Of a stretch of DNA of 64,000 nt, positions 36,455 through 48,900 are shown piece by piece. The stretch comes from JBHYDC01 sp051861205 (lineage in GTDB: Bacteria > Pseudomonadota > Alphaproteobacteria > Rhizobiales > Pleomorphomonadaceae): contig JBHYDC010000020.1 of the NCBI GenBank assembly GCA_051861205.1, forward strand, positions 1 through 64,000, given 5' to 3'. Each line of letters opens with the position of its first letter. Within the stretch, counting starts at the first letter, position 1. Below the pieces are notes generated by a model. It was not told where the DNA came from and did no database searches. It was given only the letters and a program-made list of their open reading frames with translations. The translations under genes and the position numbers were made by a program.

Positions 36455-37891
36455 TCAGGCGGCCTCGTGCTCGCCCGCTGACGCATCGACCACGCGGGCG
36501 ATTTCGTCGAGCAGCGCCGTATCGTCCCCGGCCATCGCGTCCATCGAAGCCATACGGGTGATGACGGTGGCCGCGATCTTCTCCTCCACCGTGCCCTCGG
36601 CGTAGGTGTAGTAGATCAGCGCCCGCTGGCCGTCGCGGTGGCAACGGCCCTCGATCTGAGCAAGCTGGATCGCGCTGTGGCGCATGTCATGCACGACGAG
36701 GGCGCGCTCGCGGTCGCCGCCCGGCATCTCGCCCCGGTGCAGCGAGATCGATTCGGTGACGGTGAAGATCACCGCATCCAGTGCGCCGGTTTGAAAGGCG
36801 ACGCGGGTACGTTCGTTAACGTCACCCGACTGCGTTCCATTGATCGCGCCCACGCGCCAGCCGTGGCCGGCAAGGCGGTCGGCGAGCATGGCGCTTGCCT
36901 CCAGAAAGGCGACGGAAACGGCCACCTGCTCGCCGTTGCCGATCAGATCGTCCACGAAGTCGGCGGTGCCGGCGGTGCGGATGAGGCTGGCCTTCTGGCG
37001 AAAGCGCAGATCGGCGGCCCAGCCCGTGGGCTTGCGGCTACTGCCACCGGCAAGGCCAAGCTCGCGCCGGAACTCGCGCCACGTCGCGGCGTAGAGCCGC
37101 TTCGCCTCGCCGTCGAGGGCGGTGGGAGCCAACTCGCGCTGCACCTCCGGCCAGCCCGCGATATCCTCCGGACGGCGGCGCAGGCCGATGGCGCGGTCGC
37201 CCTTGTAGAGAAGGTCCGACATCACGCTGCGGTCGCGCTCGTTCGGCTCCCAGCTCCAGTTTTTCCAGCGACCCTTGGGCTTGCCGATGGCAAGGCGCTT
37301 CATCAGGGCCCGAAATCCGTCGAGGCTTCCGTCCGGCGTGCCGACAGCGTGAGAGATCAGGCGCGCGAGGTAGGAGAGTTCGTGCGGGGCTTGGCCTGCG
37401 GTCGCGCTCATGTAGATCGTGAAGCTTGCGGCGGCCGTCATCTGCCGGCAGACGAGGCCCTGCTGCGACGCGGGATTGCGGATGCGGTGGCTCTCGTCAA
37501 TCACCACGATCGGCCAAACCCGCTTCGGCGTGCCAAGCTTGGCAAGCTCGTTGTTCTTCGCGCGCGTCGAGCGCTTGTTGCTGACGGCAGGCGGAGCCAT
37601 CAGCGACTTTGTGCGCTCGAAATTGGTGATCGTGACCGATTTCTGGACCGCCGCCGAGCGCGCGATCGTGCGCCGCCACTGCGGAACCGCGCCTTTCGGG
37701 CAGATGATCAGAATATCTCTCTCGGGCATCGCGGCGATGGCGAGCCAAGCGGAGAGGGTTTTGCCAAGCCCGGTGAGATCGCCGAGCATAAACCCCGGCC
37801 GCCCTTCAGCCCGTGCTGACAGGATGGCGTCGCGGGCTTCGCATTGGTGCGGGCGGGGAATGAAAAGATCAGCGGTGGCGGTGTCCGTCAT
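36455..37891 (-). CDS. Compact SNF2-type DNA translocase/helicase-like ATPase
   Basis: 478 residues of a superfamily 2 ATPase. Motif I is LGDLTGLGKTLSAWL near residue 40, motif Ia/II region IVVIDESHRIRNPAS with DESH near 143, motif III IYMSATAGQAP, and in the C-terminal half QIEGRCHRDGQRALIYYTYA with the arginine of motif VI. No extra nuclease, DNA-binding or chromodomain is seen. Phage and plasmid genomes often carry such stand-alone SNF2 relatives, and they also occur next to restriction genes, but no methylase, integrase or nuclease is nearby. A small membrane protein gene precedes it on the same strand with a gap of about 40 bases. The DNA target is unknown. Confidence 0.8.
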   Translation of the reverse strand: MTDTATADLFIPRPHQCEARDAILSARAEGRPGFMLGDLTGLGKTLSAWLAIAAMPERDILIICPKGAVPQWRRTIARSAAVQKSVTITNFERTKSLMAPPAVSNKRSTRAKNNELAKLGTPKRVWPIVVIDESHRIRNPASQQGLVCRQMTAAASFTIYMSATAGQAPHELSYLARLISHAVGTPDGSLDGFRALMKRLAIGKPKGRWKNWSWEPNERDRSVMSDLLYKGDRAIGLRRRPEDIAGWPEVQRELAPTALDGEAKRLYAATWREFRRELGLAGGSSRKPTGWAADLRFRQKASLIRTAGTADFVDDLIGNGEQVAVSVAFLEASAMLADRLAGHGWRVGAINGTQSGDVNERTRVAFQTGALDAVIFTVTESISLHRGEMPGGDRERALVVHDMRHSAIQLAQIEGRCHRDGQRALIYYTYAEGTVEEKIAATVITRMASMDAMAGDDTALLDEIARVVDASAGEHEAA

Positions 37892-37930
37892 GCGCCTGGA
37901 ATGAGGCCGTTCGGCCTTGGGCGCAAGCGG

Positions 37931-38155
37931 TCAGCCGGCGACGTCCGCCAAAATGGCGCTAACGGTGTCGTCCGTCGCGGAGGTATTCGTACCGCTTCCA
38001 AGGAACGTGGTGATCACAACGAAGCCGAAGGCAAGCGCGATCAGCGCGATATCGAGTGTTGTCTTAGCGCGGCTGCGGGCCGCGCTGGAGCGGGCTCTTG
38101 GAAACGGGCCATGGCTGGGCGCGGGCCCAATCGGCGTATCGAGCAACCGCGACAT
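37931..38155 (-). CDS. Small single-pass membrane protein of unknown function
   Basis: 74 residues from the ATG at 38155, with GGAG nine bases upstream. A Pro/Ser/Arg-rich N-terminal 35 residues is followed by one hydrophobic helix (LDIALIALAFGFVVITTFLG) and a short polar C-terminal tail (DDTVSAILADVAG). No family was recognised. It is 39 bases upstream of the SNF2-type gene on the same strand and might be cotranscribed with it. Its codon use resembles that of the neighbours, which favours a real gene, but the evidence is modest. Confidence 0.5.
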   Translation of the reverse strand: MSRLLDTPIGPAPSHGPFPRARSSAARSRAKTTLDIALIALAFGFVVITTFLGSGTNTSATDDTVSAILADVAG

Positions 38156-38218
38156 GGCTGGGCTCTCCGGTTCAAAATCCAAGTGAGATTGTCGATCGGC
38201 ATGGTCGTCTTTGTCCAT

Positions 38219-38538
38219 TCCATAGTTTTCGGGCTCCGGAGAACGACGTGCCGCAAACCGGCGTTGAGACAGAAAGTCTGTTCCAGCCTGGACACAGTTC
38301 AGACGGTTGATGGGCGAGCGAATAAAATTGCGCCTTGCGCCCCGTTCTCAAATCGGAGGGATCGATTTTTGCAGGTTCCGAGCTGAATCTGGAAAGCGTT
38401 TTCCCGAGGGGCCCTGTCCGGGGGCGTTCTGCAACCTTGTTAAAATCTATCGACTTAGTAGTCTTATAGACATCGACGGTGCATGCCGTGGTTCGATTAG
38501 CTGGGCCCACGGTGGCCGGAAAACGGGGAACGACTGAG
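38219..38538 (+). promoter_or_regulatory. Upstream region of sbp with a possible dyad
   Basis: About 320 bases with no gene. At 38447-38470 the sequence CTATCGACTTAGTAGTCTTATAG has CTAT and ATAG half-sites flanking ACT/AGT, an imperfect dyad lying about 70 bases before the sbp start codon. A LysR-type regulator such as CysB, or a sulfur-responsive repressor, could bind here, but I found no second copy before cysT or cysD, so this is weak. Confidence 0.25.
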
Positions 38539-39567
38539 ATGAGACACTTCGATCCGAAGCGCCTTGCCCTTGCTCTCGCGCTTGCCATGCCGCTGGGAAC
38601 ACTCGCGGTTCCGGCTTTCGCCGATGTGACGCTGACCAACGTGAGCTATGATCCGACGCGCGAATTCTATAAGGAATTCAATAAGGCCTTCGCCGCCAAG
38701 TGGCTGGCCGATACCGGCGAGACCGTGACGATCCAGACCTCGCACGGCGGTTCCGGCAAGCAGGCCCGCGCGGTGATCGACGGTCTTCCGGCCGACGTGG
38801 TGACGCTGGCGCTGGAAAGCGACATCAACGTGATCGCGGAAAAGACGGGCAAGATCCCGGCCGACTGGCGGACGCGTCTGCCGAATAATTCCTCGCCCTA
38901 CACCTCCACGATCGTGTTCCTCGTTCGCAAGGGCAACCCGAAGGCTATCACCGACTGGGGCGACCTGATCAAAGAGGGCGTCGGCGTTATCACGCCCAAC
39001 CCGAAAACGTCGGGCGGCGCGCGCTGGAACTATCTGGCCGCTTGGGCTTGGGCCCACGGCCAGTTCGGCGGCGATGAAGCCAAGGTCAAGGACTACATTG
39101 CCGCGCTCTATCGCAACGTGCCCGTGCTCGACACAGGGGCTCGCGGCTCCACGACGACCTTCGCGCAGCGCGAAATCGGCGACGTGCTGCTGACCTGGGA
39201 AAACGAAGCCTTTCTCGCGCTTGACGAATTCGGCGCCGACTCCTTCGACGTGGTGATCCCGCCGCAGTCGATCCTCGCCGAGCCGCCGGTGGCGCTGGTG
39301 GATGGAAACGTGGATGCGGCCGGCACGCGCAAGCAGGCCGAAGCCTACCTCCAGTTCCTCTACTCCGCTGAAGGCCAGACCCTGGCGGCCAAGCACCACT
39401 ACCGGCCCTCGAAGCCCGAACTGGTGCCCGCCGAACTCGCCAAGGCCTTCCCCGAGCTTAAGCTTGTGACGATCGACGACCCGATCTTCGGCGGGTGGGT
39501 GAAGGCGCAGCCGACGCACTTCGGCGACGGCGGCGTGTTCGACGAGATCTACAAGCCGGCTCCGTAA
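38539..39567 (+). CDS. sbp: Periplasmic sulfate-binding protein
   Basis: 342 residues; start ATG at 38539, signal peptide LALALALAMPLGTLAVPAFA. Mature sequence shows TLTNVSYDPTREFYKEFNKAF, the sulfate-contact regions SHGGSGKQARAVIDG and ESDINVIAEKTGK, and LLTWENEAFLALDEFG plus PPQSILAEPPVALVDGN. This is the CysP/Sbp family and delivers sulfate to CysT/CysW/CysA. It is physically separated from cysTWA by pcp, the SNF2-type gene and a small membrane gene, so it is probably transcribed on its own, with a good terminator following. Confidence 0.9.
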   Translation: MRHFDPKRLALALALAMPLGTLAVPAFADVTLTNVSYDPTREFYKEFNKAFAAKWLADTGETVTIQTSHGGSGKQARAVIDGLPADVVTLALESDINVIAEKTGKIPADWRTRLPNNSSPYTSTIVFLVRKGNPKAITDWGDLIKEGVGVITPNPKTSGGARWNYLAAWAWAHGQFGGDEAKVKDYIAALYRNVPVLDTGARGSTTTFAQREIGDVLLTWENEAFLALDEFGADSFDVVIPPQSILAEPPVALVDGNVDAAGTRKQAEAYLQFLYSAEGQTLAAKHHYRPSKPELVPAELAKAFPELKLVTIDDPIFGGWVKAQPTHFGDGGVFDEIYKPAP

Positions 39568-39587
39568 GCGCCCCTGCGCTGACAGAG

Positions 39588-39618
39588 AAACTCCCTCGGA
39601 GCAATCCGCGGGAGTTTT
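39588..39618 (+). terminator. Rho-independent terminator after sbp
   Basis: Eight-base-pair stem AAACTCCC (39588-39595) with GGGAGTTT (39610-39617), a 14-base loop, and TTTTG immediately after the 3' arm. Located about 20 bases after the sbp stop codon. Confidence 0.7.
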
Positions 39619-39639
39619 GCTGTTCTGCCTAGCATGCGA

Positions 39640-40640
39640 CTATTCTTCAGGCCGCGTGTTTCGCTTGCGCAGCGCATCTTCCCAGGCAAAAGCGTGGCCG
39701 ACGATCGTGTCGAGGTCGGCATAGGCCGGTTTCCAGCCGAGCATCTCACGGATCCGGGTGGAGTCTGCGATCAGCGCAGCCGGATCGCCGGCGCGGCGGC
39801 CGGTGAGCCTTACGTCGAAATCGACGCCGGACACGCGCTTCACGGCCTCCACCACCTCCAGAACCGAATAGCCGCTGCCATAGCCGCAGTTGGCGGTGAG
39901 GCTCTCGCCGCCGGCGATCAGGTGCTGGAGGGCCAGCACATGGGCTTCGATGAGATCGGTGACGTGAATGTAGTCGCGTTGGCCGGTACCGTCCGGCGTC
40001 GGAAAATCGGTGCCGTAGACTTCCATATATGGCCGCTGCCCGAGCGCTGCCTGCGAGGCGACCTTGATGAGATGGGTGGCGCGGGGTGAGGACTGGCCGG
40101 TTCGGCCTTTCGGGTCGGCGCCGGCAACGTTGAAATAGCGCAGCACGGCATAACGCAGACCGTGCGCGGCGGCGGTGTCGCGCAGCATGATCTCGGTCAT
40201 GAGCTTGGACCAACCGTAGGGCGACACCGGCGCGGGCACGGCGGTTTCGTCGATCAACGCGGTCGTAGGCTCGCCGTAGACCGCGGCGGTGGAGGAGAAC
40301 AAAAACGCGGACACGCCTCCGCGCACGGCGGATGCGATGAGGCTGCGCGAGTTGCCGGTGTTGTTCTGGTAATACTTCAGCGGGTTCTCGACCGACTCCG
40401 GCACCACGATAGAGCCGGCGAAATGGGCGATGGCGGTGACGCCGTTTTCCGCGATCACCCGATCCATCAGCGCTTCGTCGCCGATGTCGCCGATGACGAG
40501 CTTGGCCTCATGGGGCAAAACGGCGTCGAAGCCGGTGGTCAGGTTGTCCACCACGACGACAGCCTCGCCGCGATCGACCAAGGCGTGAACCATATGGCTG
40601 CCGATGTAGCCGGCNNNNNNNNNNTGACCAGAATGGTCAT
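39640..40640 (-). CDS. galE: UDP-glucose 4-epimerase, with an assembly gap near its N terminus
   Basis: Minus-strand gene with start ATG at 40640 (MTILV), interrupted by ten N at 40615-40624, and resuming with GYIGSHMVHALVDRGEAV. With the N run taken as ten bases, the frames on either side disagree; with eight missing bases the sequence would read MTILVTGGAGYIGSH, the canonical nucleotide-binding loop. The true missing length is therefore probably eight, so the gene is intact. Later features fit GalE: VFLFSSTAAVYGEPT near residue 120, the Tyr-x3-Lys in PYGWSKLMTEIM, and ATHLIKVASQAALGQRPYM. It interconverts UDP-glucose and UDP-galactose for polysaccharide synthesis. Exact residue count depends on the gap. 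Confidence 0.85.
40615..40624. other. Assembly gap (ten N)
   Basis: Ten consecutive N, the usual placeholder of unknown length, inside the 5' part of galE. The flanks imply eight missing bases, so a plain short gap is likely rather than a large deletion. Confidence 0.95.
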
Positions 40641-40858
40641 GAACCCTCCAAAATATGCATGGCCGAGCTAACGGGCCTGATGCCTAAACGAGATGAATTT
40701 TGATGAAAAGCTGCCATTCCGTACTATCGCACAAAACATTCCACGCAAGCCATATGTCAACACGGCGAAGCGCTTCGATCAATGCCGCCGTCCGCAGTTT
40801 CCGTTGACGGCGGACCGGTCGCGCGCCAAACCTATACACCTCTTCGAGCCGAGACGAC

Positions 40859-41335
40859 ATGTCGACCACCACCCGCGCCACCCAGGCGCTTGCCAAATCC
40901 GGCGCGGTTTTCACCGTCCACAGCTACAACTATGATCCCGGCGCCGAACGCATCGGAATGCAGGCGGCCGAAGCGCTGGGCGAGGATCCGGCGCGCGTGC
41001 TGAAAACGTTGATGGCGGAGGTGGACGGCAAGCCGGTCTGCGTGATCTTGCCATCCGACCGCGAGGTGAGCATGAAGCGCCTCGCCCGCGCTTTCGGCAG
41101 CAAAGCGGCGACGATGATGAAGCCCGCCGACGCCGAGCGCGTGACCGGCTACCACGTGGGCGGCATCAGCCCGTTCGGGCAGAAAAAGCGCGTTCCGACC
41201 GCGATCGAGAGCGCCGCGATGGATCACGAGCTTGTCTATATCAACGGCGGTCAGCGCGGACTTCAGGTGTGCCTGAAGCCCGCCGATGCGCGCGATGCCT
41301 TGGGGGCGGTCGTTGCGGATTTGGTGGCGGAGTAG
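40859..41335 (+). CDS. ybaK: Cys-tRNA(Pro) deacylase, YbaK family
   Basis: 158 residues, start at the ATG 40859. Core motifs of the YbaK/EbsC family: ALAKSGAVFTVHSYNYD, RVLKTLMAEVDGKPVCVILP, the ERVTGYHVGGISPFGQKKR segment with the glycine-rich substrate pocket and catalytic lysine region, and HELVYINGGQRGLQVCLKPA. It hydrolyses Cys-tRNA(Pro) mischarged by ProRS, as a freestanding editing factor in the cytosol. It is divergent from galE and convergent with the hydantoinase/oxoprolinase gene, with a single base between the stops. Confidence 0.9.
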   Translation: MSTTTRATQALAKSGAVFTVHSYNYDPGAERIGMQAAEALGEDPARVLKTLMAEVDGKPVCVILPSDREVSMKRLARAFGSKAATMMKPADAERVTGYHVGGISPFGQKKRVPTAIESAAMDHELVYINGGQRGLQVCLKPADARDALGAVVADLVAE

Positions 41336-41336
41336 G

Positions 41337-45053
<3,717 letters not shown>

Positions 45054-45309
45054 GTCCATGTCCTGCTGATCGGACGGGGGAAAGGGCGAGCGGCGGCTTC
45101 GATCAGGCTGCCGGCCAAGGCCCAAGTTCTCATCCGCCTCGCGGGCGAAATCAAGATCGAGCCGGCCCGATAAGCGGCCGAAAGCTAGACCTTGTGACGA
45201 AACATGGGATCACTTCGGCAAGTTCTGTGTTGAATGCGAGGGCGGGCGCACGGAACTCCAGCGTTTGCGGGTCTGGCCGATTGAGGCAAACCGTTATGGG
45301 GCAGCCGTT

Positions 45310-46839
45310 ATGTCGCGTGTCGAAGACTTGAGACCAGCCGCTGCGATACGCGAGGAATCGTGCCTTCCCGTACCGGGAATTCTGCAAAAAGGCTTGAACT
45401 GCTGGCGGATCGCGGATTCTCCCCGCGCCGGATTGATTGTGGATGCGGCGGATTACTTCGCCCAGCTCGATAGCTCGCTGCGCAAGGCCGAACGGTCGAT
45501 CATGATGGTCGGCTGGGATTTCGACGGGCGGATTCGGCTGCGGCCGGATACCGGGTCGTTGCAGTCGCTTGGCGATTTGCTGCGGGCGCTGGTCGAGGCA
45601 AAGCCGGATCTGGAAGTGCGGATTCTGGTGTGGAGCGTGGCGGTGGTGCACGCGCCCGGCGCATCGATCCCGCTGCTGTTTGGAACCGAATGGGAGAGGC
45701 ACCCGCGCATTACGGTGAAGCTGGATACGCAGCATCCGTTCTATGCCGCGCATCATCAGAAACTGGTGGTGATCGACGATGAACTCGTCTTCGTCGGGGG
45801 TATCGACCTCACGGTTCGGCGCTGGGACACCAACGACCACACCGCCCATAATCCGCACCGTATGTCCTACGACGGTTCGACATACGGGCCGGTGCACGAT
45901 CTTCAAATGGTGGTGGACGGTGCGGCGGCGGCGTCGCTGGCGGAACTCGCTCGTCGCCGCTGGCAGGTTGCAACCGGGCAGGCGCTGGTGGCGCGCGGCA
46001 GCGCGATCGATCTCTGGCCGGACGGTTATGAGCCGCATTTCCGGCATGAGCGGATCGCCATCGCCCGCAGCGCGCCGCCCTGGCGCACCCGCCCCGGTGT
46101 GCGCGAGGCCGCCGCCTTGACCCGCGACGCGCTGCTGGCGGCCAAGGACGTGATCTACATCGAAGCGCAATATCTCACCGCCCGCTATGTGCGCGACGCG
46201 CTTTTGGAAAGCTTGGCGCGGCCAAACGGACCGGAAATCCTGATCGTCTTGACGCTGGCGAGCGAGGCGCTGGGCGAAAAACTGATCATGGGCAACAACG
46301 GCGACCGCACGATCCGGCGTTTGAAAAGGGCGGATCGCTACGGCCGCTTTCAGGTCTTCTACCCCGTTTCGCTTTGCGCCGACCCTGAAGACGGGGAGTG
46401 CCGGATCCTCGTTCACTCCAAGCTGGTGATCGTGGACGATCTCTTCATTCGGGTGGGTTCGTCCAACCTCAACAACCGGTCCGTCGGGCTCGACACCGAA
46501 TGCGATGTCGCGATCGAGGCCGACCGCGCATCGACGCGGCGGACCATCCTGCATCTGCGCAGCGGGTTGATCGGCGAACATCTCGGCGTGACGGCGGATG
46601 TCATGTCGGCGTCGATCAATGCCGAGGGATCGGTGCTGAGGGCGGTGGAAAAGCTCAACGAAAATGGGCGGAGGCTGCGGCCTTTCGCGTCGATGACGGA
46701 CAACGGGCCGGCGCGCAATTTTTTCGGAACGTGGCTGCTGGATCCGGCGCGCCCGTTCGAGCCGTTCTGGTTCCTGAGGCGCCGCAAGCCCCGCCCGGTC
46801 ATCCCGCACCGCCGCCGCACCCACGGCGTTACCACGTAA
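45310..46839 (+). CDS. Phospholipase D-family protein
   Basis: 509 residues from the ATG 45310. Two HKD motifs mark the PLD superfamily: HHQKLVVIDDELVF near residue 148 and VHSKLVIVDDLFIRVG near residue 368. Flanking sequences GGIDLTVRRWDTNDHT and GSSNLNNRSVGLDTECD are typical of the cytosolic plant-like PLD branch and of some cardiolipin synthases. No signal peptide is seen. The enzyme acts on phospholipid head groups by transphosphatidylation or hydrolysis. It is upstream of the aminotransferase gene with about 100 bases between. Cardiolipin synthesis is an alternative to PLD and cannot be excluded. Confidence 0.85.
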   Translation: MSRVEDLRPAAAIREESCLPVPGILQKGLNCWRIADSPRAGLIVDAADYFAQLDSSLRKAERSIMMVGWDFDGRIRLRPDTGSLQSLGDLLRALVEAKPDLEVRILVWSVAVVHAPGASIPLLFGTEWERHPRITVKLDTQHPFYAAHHQKLVVIDDELVFVGGIDLTVRRWDTNDHTAHNPHRMSYDGSTYGPVHDLQMVVDGAAAASLAELARRRWQVATGQALVARGSAIDLWPDGYEPHFRHERIAIARSAPPWRTRPGVREAAALTRDALLAAKDVIYIEAQYLTARYVRDALLESLARPNGPEILIVLTLASEALGEKLIMGNNGDRTIRRLKRADRYGRFQVFYPVSLCADPEDGECRILVHSKLVIVDDLFIRVGSSNLNNRSVGLDTECDVAIEADRASTRRTILHLRSGLIGEHLGVTADVMSASINAEGSVLRAVEKLNENGRRLRPFASMTDNGPARNFFGTWLLDPARPFEPFWFLRRRKPRPVIPHRRRTHGVTT

Positions 46840-46942
46840 CGCGGCGCGTTCCCCGCCTGACTTGCCGCGCCTTCTTCAAAGCTGACCACGGCCCGGCCCC
46901 ATGCTATATCCGCGCGTCTGTTCCCGCCGCGCCAGGACTGCC

Positions 46943-48106
46943 ATGAAGCCGACCAATCCGCTGTTCACCGGCCTGCCCACCACGATTTTCGAGGTGATGT
47001 CGCGCCTTGCCGCCGAAACCGGGGCGATCAACCTCGGTCAGGGTTTCCCCGATGTCGACGGACCGGAGGAAATCCGCCGTGCGGCGGCGGACGCGCTGAT
47101 GGCGGGGCCGAACCAATACCCCTCGATGATGGGCATTCCGGATCTGCGCAAGGCGGTGGCTGAGGCGAACAAGCGGTTCTATGGCCTGGACGTCGACTGG
47201 CAGACCGAAGTGATGGTCACTTCCGGGGCGACCGAAGCGCTGTGCGATGCCGTTCTTGCGCTGGTGGCGCCGGGCGATGAGGTTGTGCTGATCGAACCGC
47301 TTTACGACTGCTATCTGCCAATGGTGCGGCAGGCCGGCGGTATTCCCAAGCTTGTGCGCATCGCGCCGCCATATTGGCGGATCGATCCGGACGAACTGGC
47401 CGCCGCCTTTTCCGATCGCACCAAGGCGATCCTGATCAACACGCCCATGAACCCCGCCGGCAAGGTATTCACGCGCGATGAACTGCAACTGATCGCCGAC
47501 CTCTGCCTGAAACACGACGCTTATGTGATCGCCGACGAGGTTTACGAACATCTTGTCTTCGACGGCCGGGCGCATGTGAGCCCGATCCAACTGCCGGGAA
47601 TGCGAGACCGGGTGGTCAGGATCGGGTCCGCCGGCAAGACGTTTTCGCTGACCGCGTGGAAGATCGGCTATGTCACCGCACCGCCGCATCTGCTGGCGCC
47701 GATCGCCAAGGCGCATCAATTCGTGACCTTCACGACGCCGCCCGATCTCCAAGTCGCCGTCGCGCGCGGGCTGCGGCTGGGCGACGATTACTTCGAGAGT
47801 TTCGCGGCGGGTCTTGCCGCCAAGCGCGACCGGCTTTCGGCCGGCCTGCGCGACCTCGGCTTCGAGGTGCTGCCGGCCGAGGGCACCTATTTCGTGACCA
47901 CGAACACCGGCCCGATCGGCATTGCCGACGACCGCGAGGCGTGCCTTACCATAACCCGCGAGGCGGGCGTGGCGGCTGTGCCGGTATCGGCCTTCTATGC
48001 CTCCGACCCGCCGTCCAACTACATCCGCTTCTGCTTCTGCAAGAAGGACGAGGTTCTGGACGAAGCGCTGGCCCGCCTTGGGCGCTGGCTGAAGCGTGCC
48101 GCTTGA
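46943..48106 (+). CDS. PLP-dependent class I aminotransferase
   Basis: 387 residues from the ATG 46943. Class I/II fold: AINLGQGFPDVDGPEEI, TSGATEALCDAVLALVAPG, INTPMNPAGKVFTRDEL and AYVIADEVYEHLVFDG. The PLP-binding lysine lies in RIGSAGKTFSLTAWKIGYV near residue 232, and the arginine for the carboxylate is in NYIRFCFCKK. The pattern resembles methionine/glutamine (kynurenine) aminotransferases of the YbdL type. Cytosolic, transferring amino groups from an amino acid to a 2-oxoacid. An SDR gene follows with 50 bases between, possibly one transcript. Confidence 0.88.
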   Translation: MKPTNPLFTGLPTTIFEVMSRLAAETGAINLGQGFPDVDGPEEIRRAAADALMAGPNQYPSMMGIPDLRKAVAEANKRFYGLDVDWQTEVMVTSGATEALCDAVLALVAPGDEVVLIEPLYDCYLPMVRQAGGIPKLVRIAPPYWRIDPDELAAAFSDRTKAILINTPMNPAGKVFTRDELQLIADLCLKHDAYVIADEVYEHLVFDGRAHVSPIQLPGMRDRVVRIGSAGKTFSLTAWKIGYVTAPPHLLAPIAKAHQFVTFTTPPDLQVAVARGLRLGDDYFESFAAGLAAKRDRLSAGLRDLGFEVLPAEGTYFVTTNTGPIGIADDREACLTITREAGVAAVPVSAFYASDPPSNYIRFCFCKKDEVLDEALARLGRWLKRAA

Positions 48107-48155
48107 ATGCGGCCTCCCGCCCGTGCATCGTGATCGCGGGTAGGGGGAGTGCGGC

Positions 48156-48815
48156 ATGAAAGGCGTGACCGTTATACTGGGCGGCGTTTCACCGCTCGGC
48201 AGGGCCTTGGCGGACCGTGTCCTGCAACGCGGCGACTTCGTTGCGTTGCTCGACGCCGACGGACCCGCACTCGATGAGGCGGATGGCGACTATGGCAATG
48301 ACGCCGTGGTGGTCGAGGCGCTCGACATTACCGATTCCGACGAGATTGCCGACACCGTGGAGGGCATCTCCGAGGATTTCGGCGCGCCCACCGCGCTGGT
48401 GATCGTGATCGAAAGCGGCTCCGATCCCGGATTGATCGACGCCGGCGCAGAGGGCATCGCCGCCACTGTGCAACAGCGGATTTTGGGGCCGATGACGCTG
48501 ATCGGCGCCGTCGCGGAACGGATGGAAGCGGGTGGATCCATCGTCCTCGCGCTACCGGGCGACGGCACGCGGGCGCTATCGTTTGCGGTGAACGCAGCGC
48601 TGCTGGGGTTCATGCGCGGGGCTGTGGCGGAGCTTGGCCAGCGCGGCATACGCATCAATGCGGTTATCGGCGGCGGAGCCGATGCCAAGCGCGCGCCGCT
48701 CGGCCGTAACCCGGCAAATGGCGATATCGCCGCCGCCGTGCTTGGGTTTCTCGGCGAGGATCTGGCACTCACCTCAGGCCAGATCCTCGCGTTCAACGGC
48801 TCGGCGGGGGTATGA
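48156..48815 (+). CDS. SDR-fold protein lacking the catalytic Tyr/Lys pair
   Basis: 219 residues with the classical SDR Rossmann start (VTVILGGVSPLGRALADRVL), the beta-strand DITDSDEIADTVEG and a serine-type region GGSIVLALPGDGTR. The usual Tyr-x3-Lys is replaced: the segment reads RALSFAVNAALLGFMRGAV, where alignment with YSASKAAL puts Ser and Asn at the catalytic positions. The enzyme is therefore probably inactive as an oxidoreductase or uses another mechanism; it may bind NAD(H) and regulate or sense. It follows the aminotransferase gene and precedes the asparaginase, with 85 bases between. Confidence 0.75.
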   Translation: MKGVTVILGGVSPLGRALADRVLQRGDFVALLDADGPALDEADGDYGNDAVVVEALDITDSDEIADTVEGISEDFGAPTALVIVIESGSDPGLIDAGAEGIAATVQQRILGPMTLIGAVAERMEAGGSIVLALPGDGTRALSFAVNAALLGFMRGAVAELGQRGIRINAVIGGGADAKRAPLGRNPANGDIAAAVLGFLGEDLALTSGQILAFNGSAGV

Positions 48816-48900
48816 CGGGTTCACCGAGGCCGAGCGGCGTGATAACCGCTGACCTCAAGAGGCGTCGGGCGACGACGCGAAGCGGTGAATCGAGAGCGGA

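Noticed and set aside
45151..46824. A 557-codon minus-strand frame
   Set aside because: Antisense to the phospholipase D-type gene, which has both HKD motifs and a clear start.
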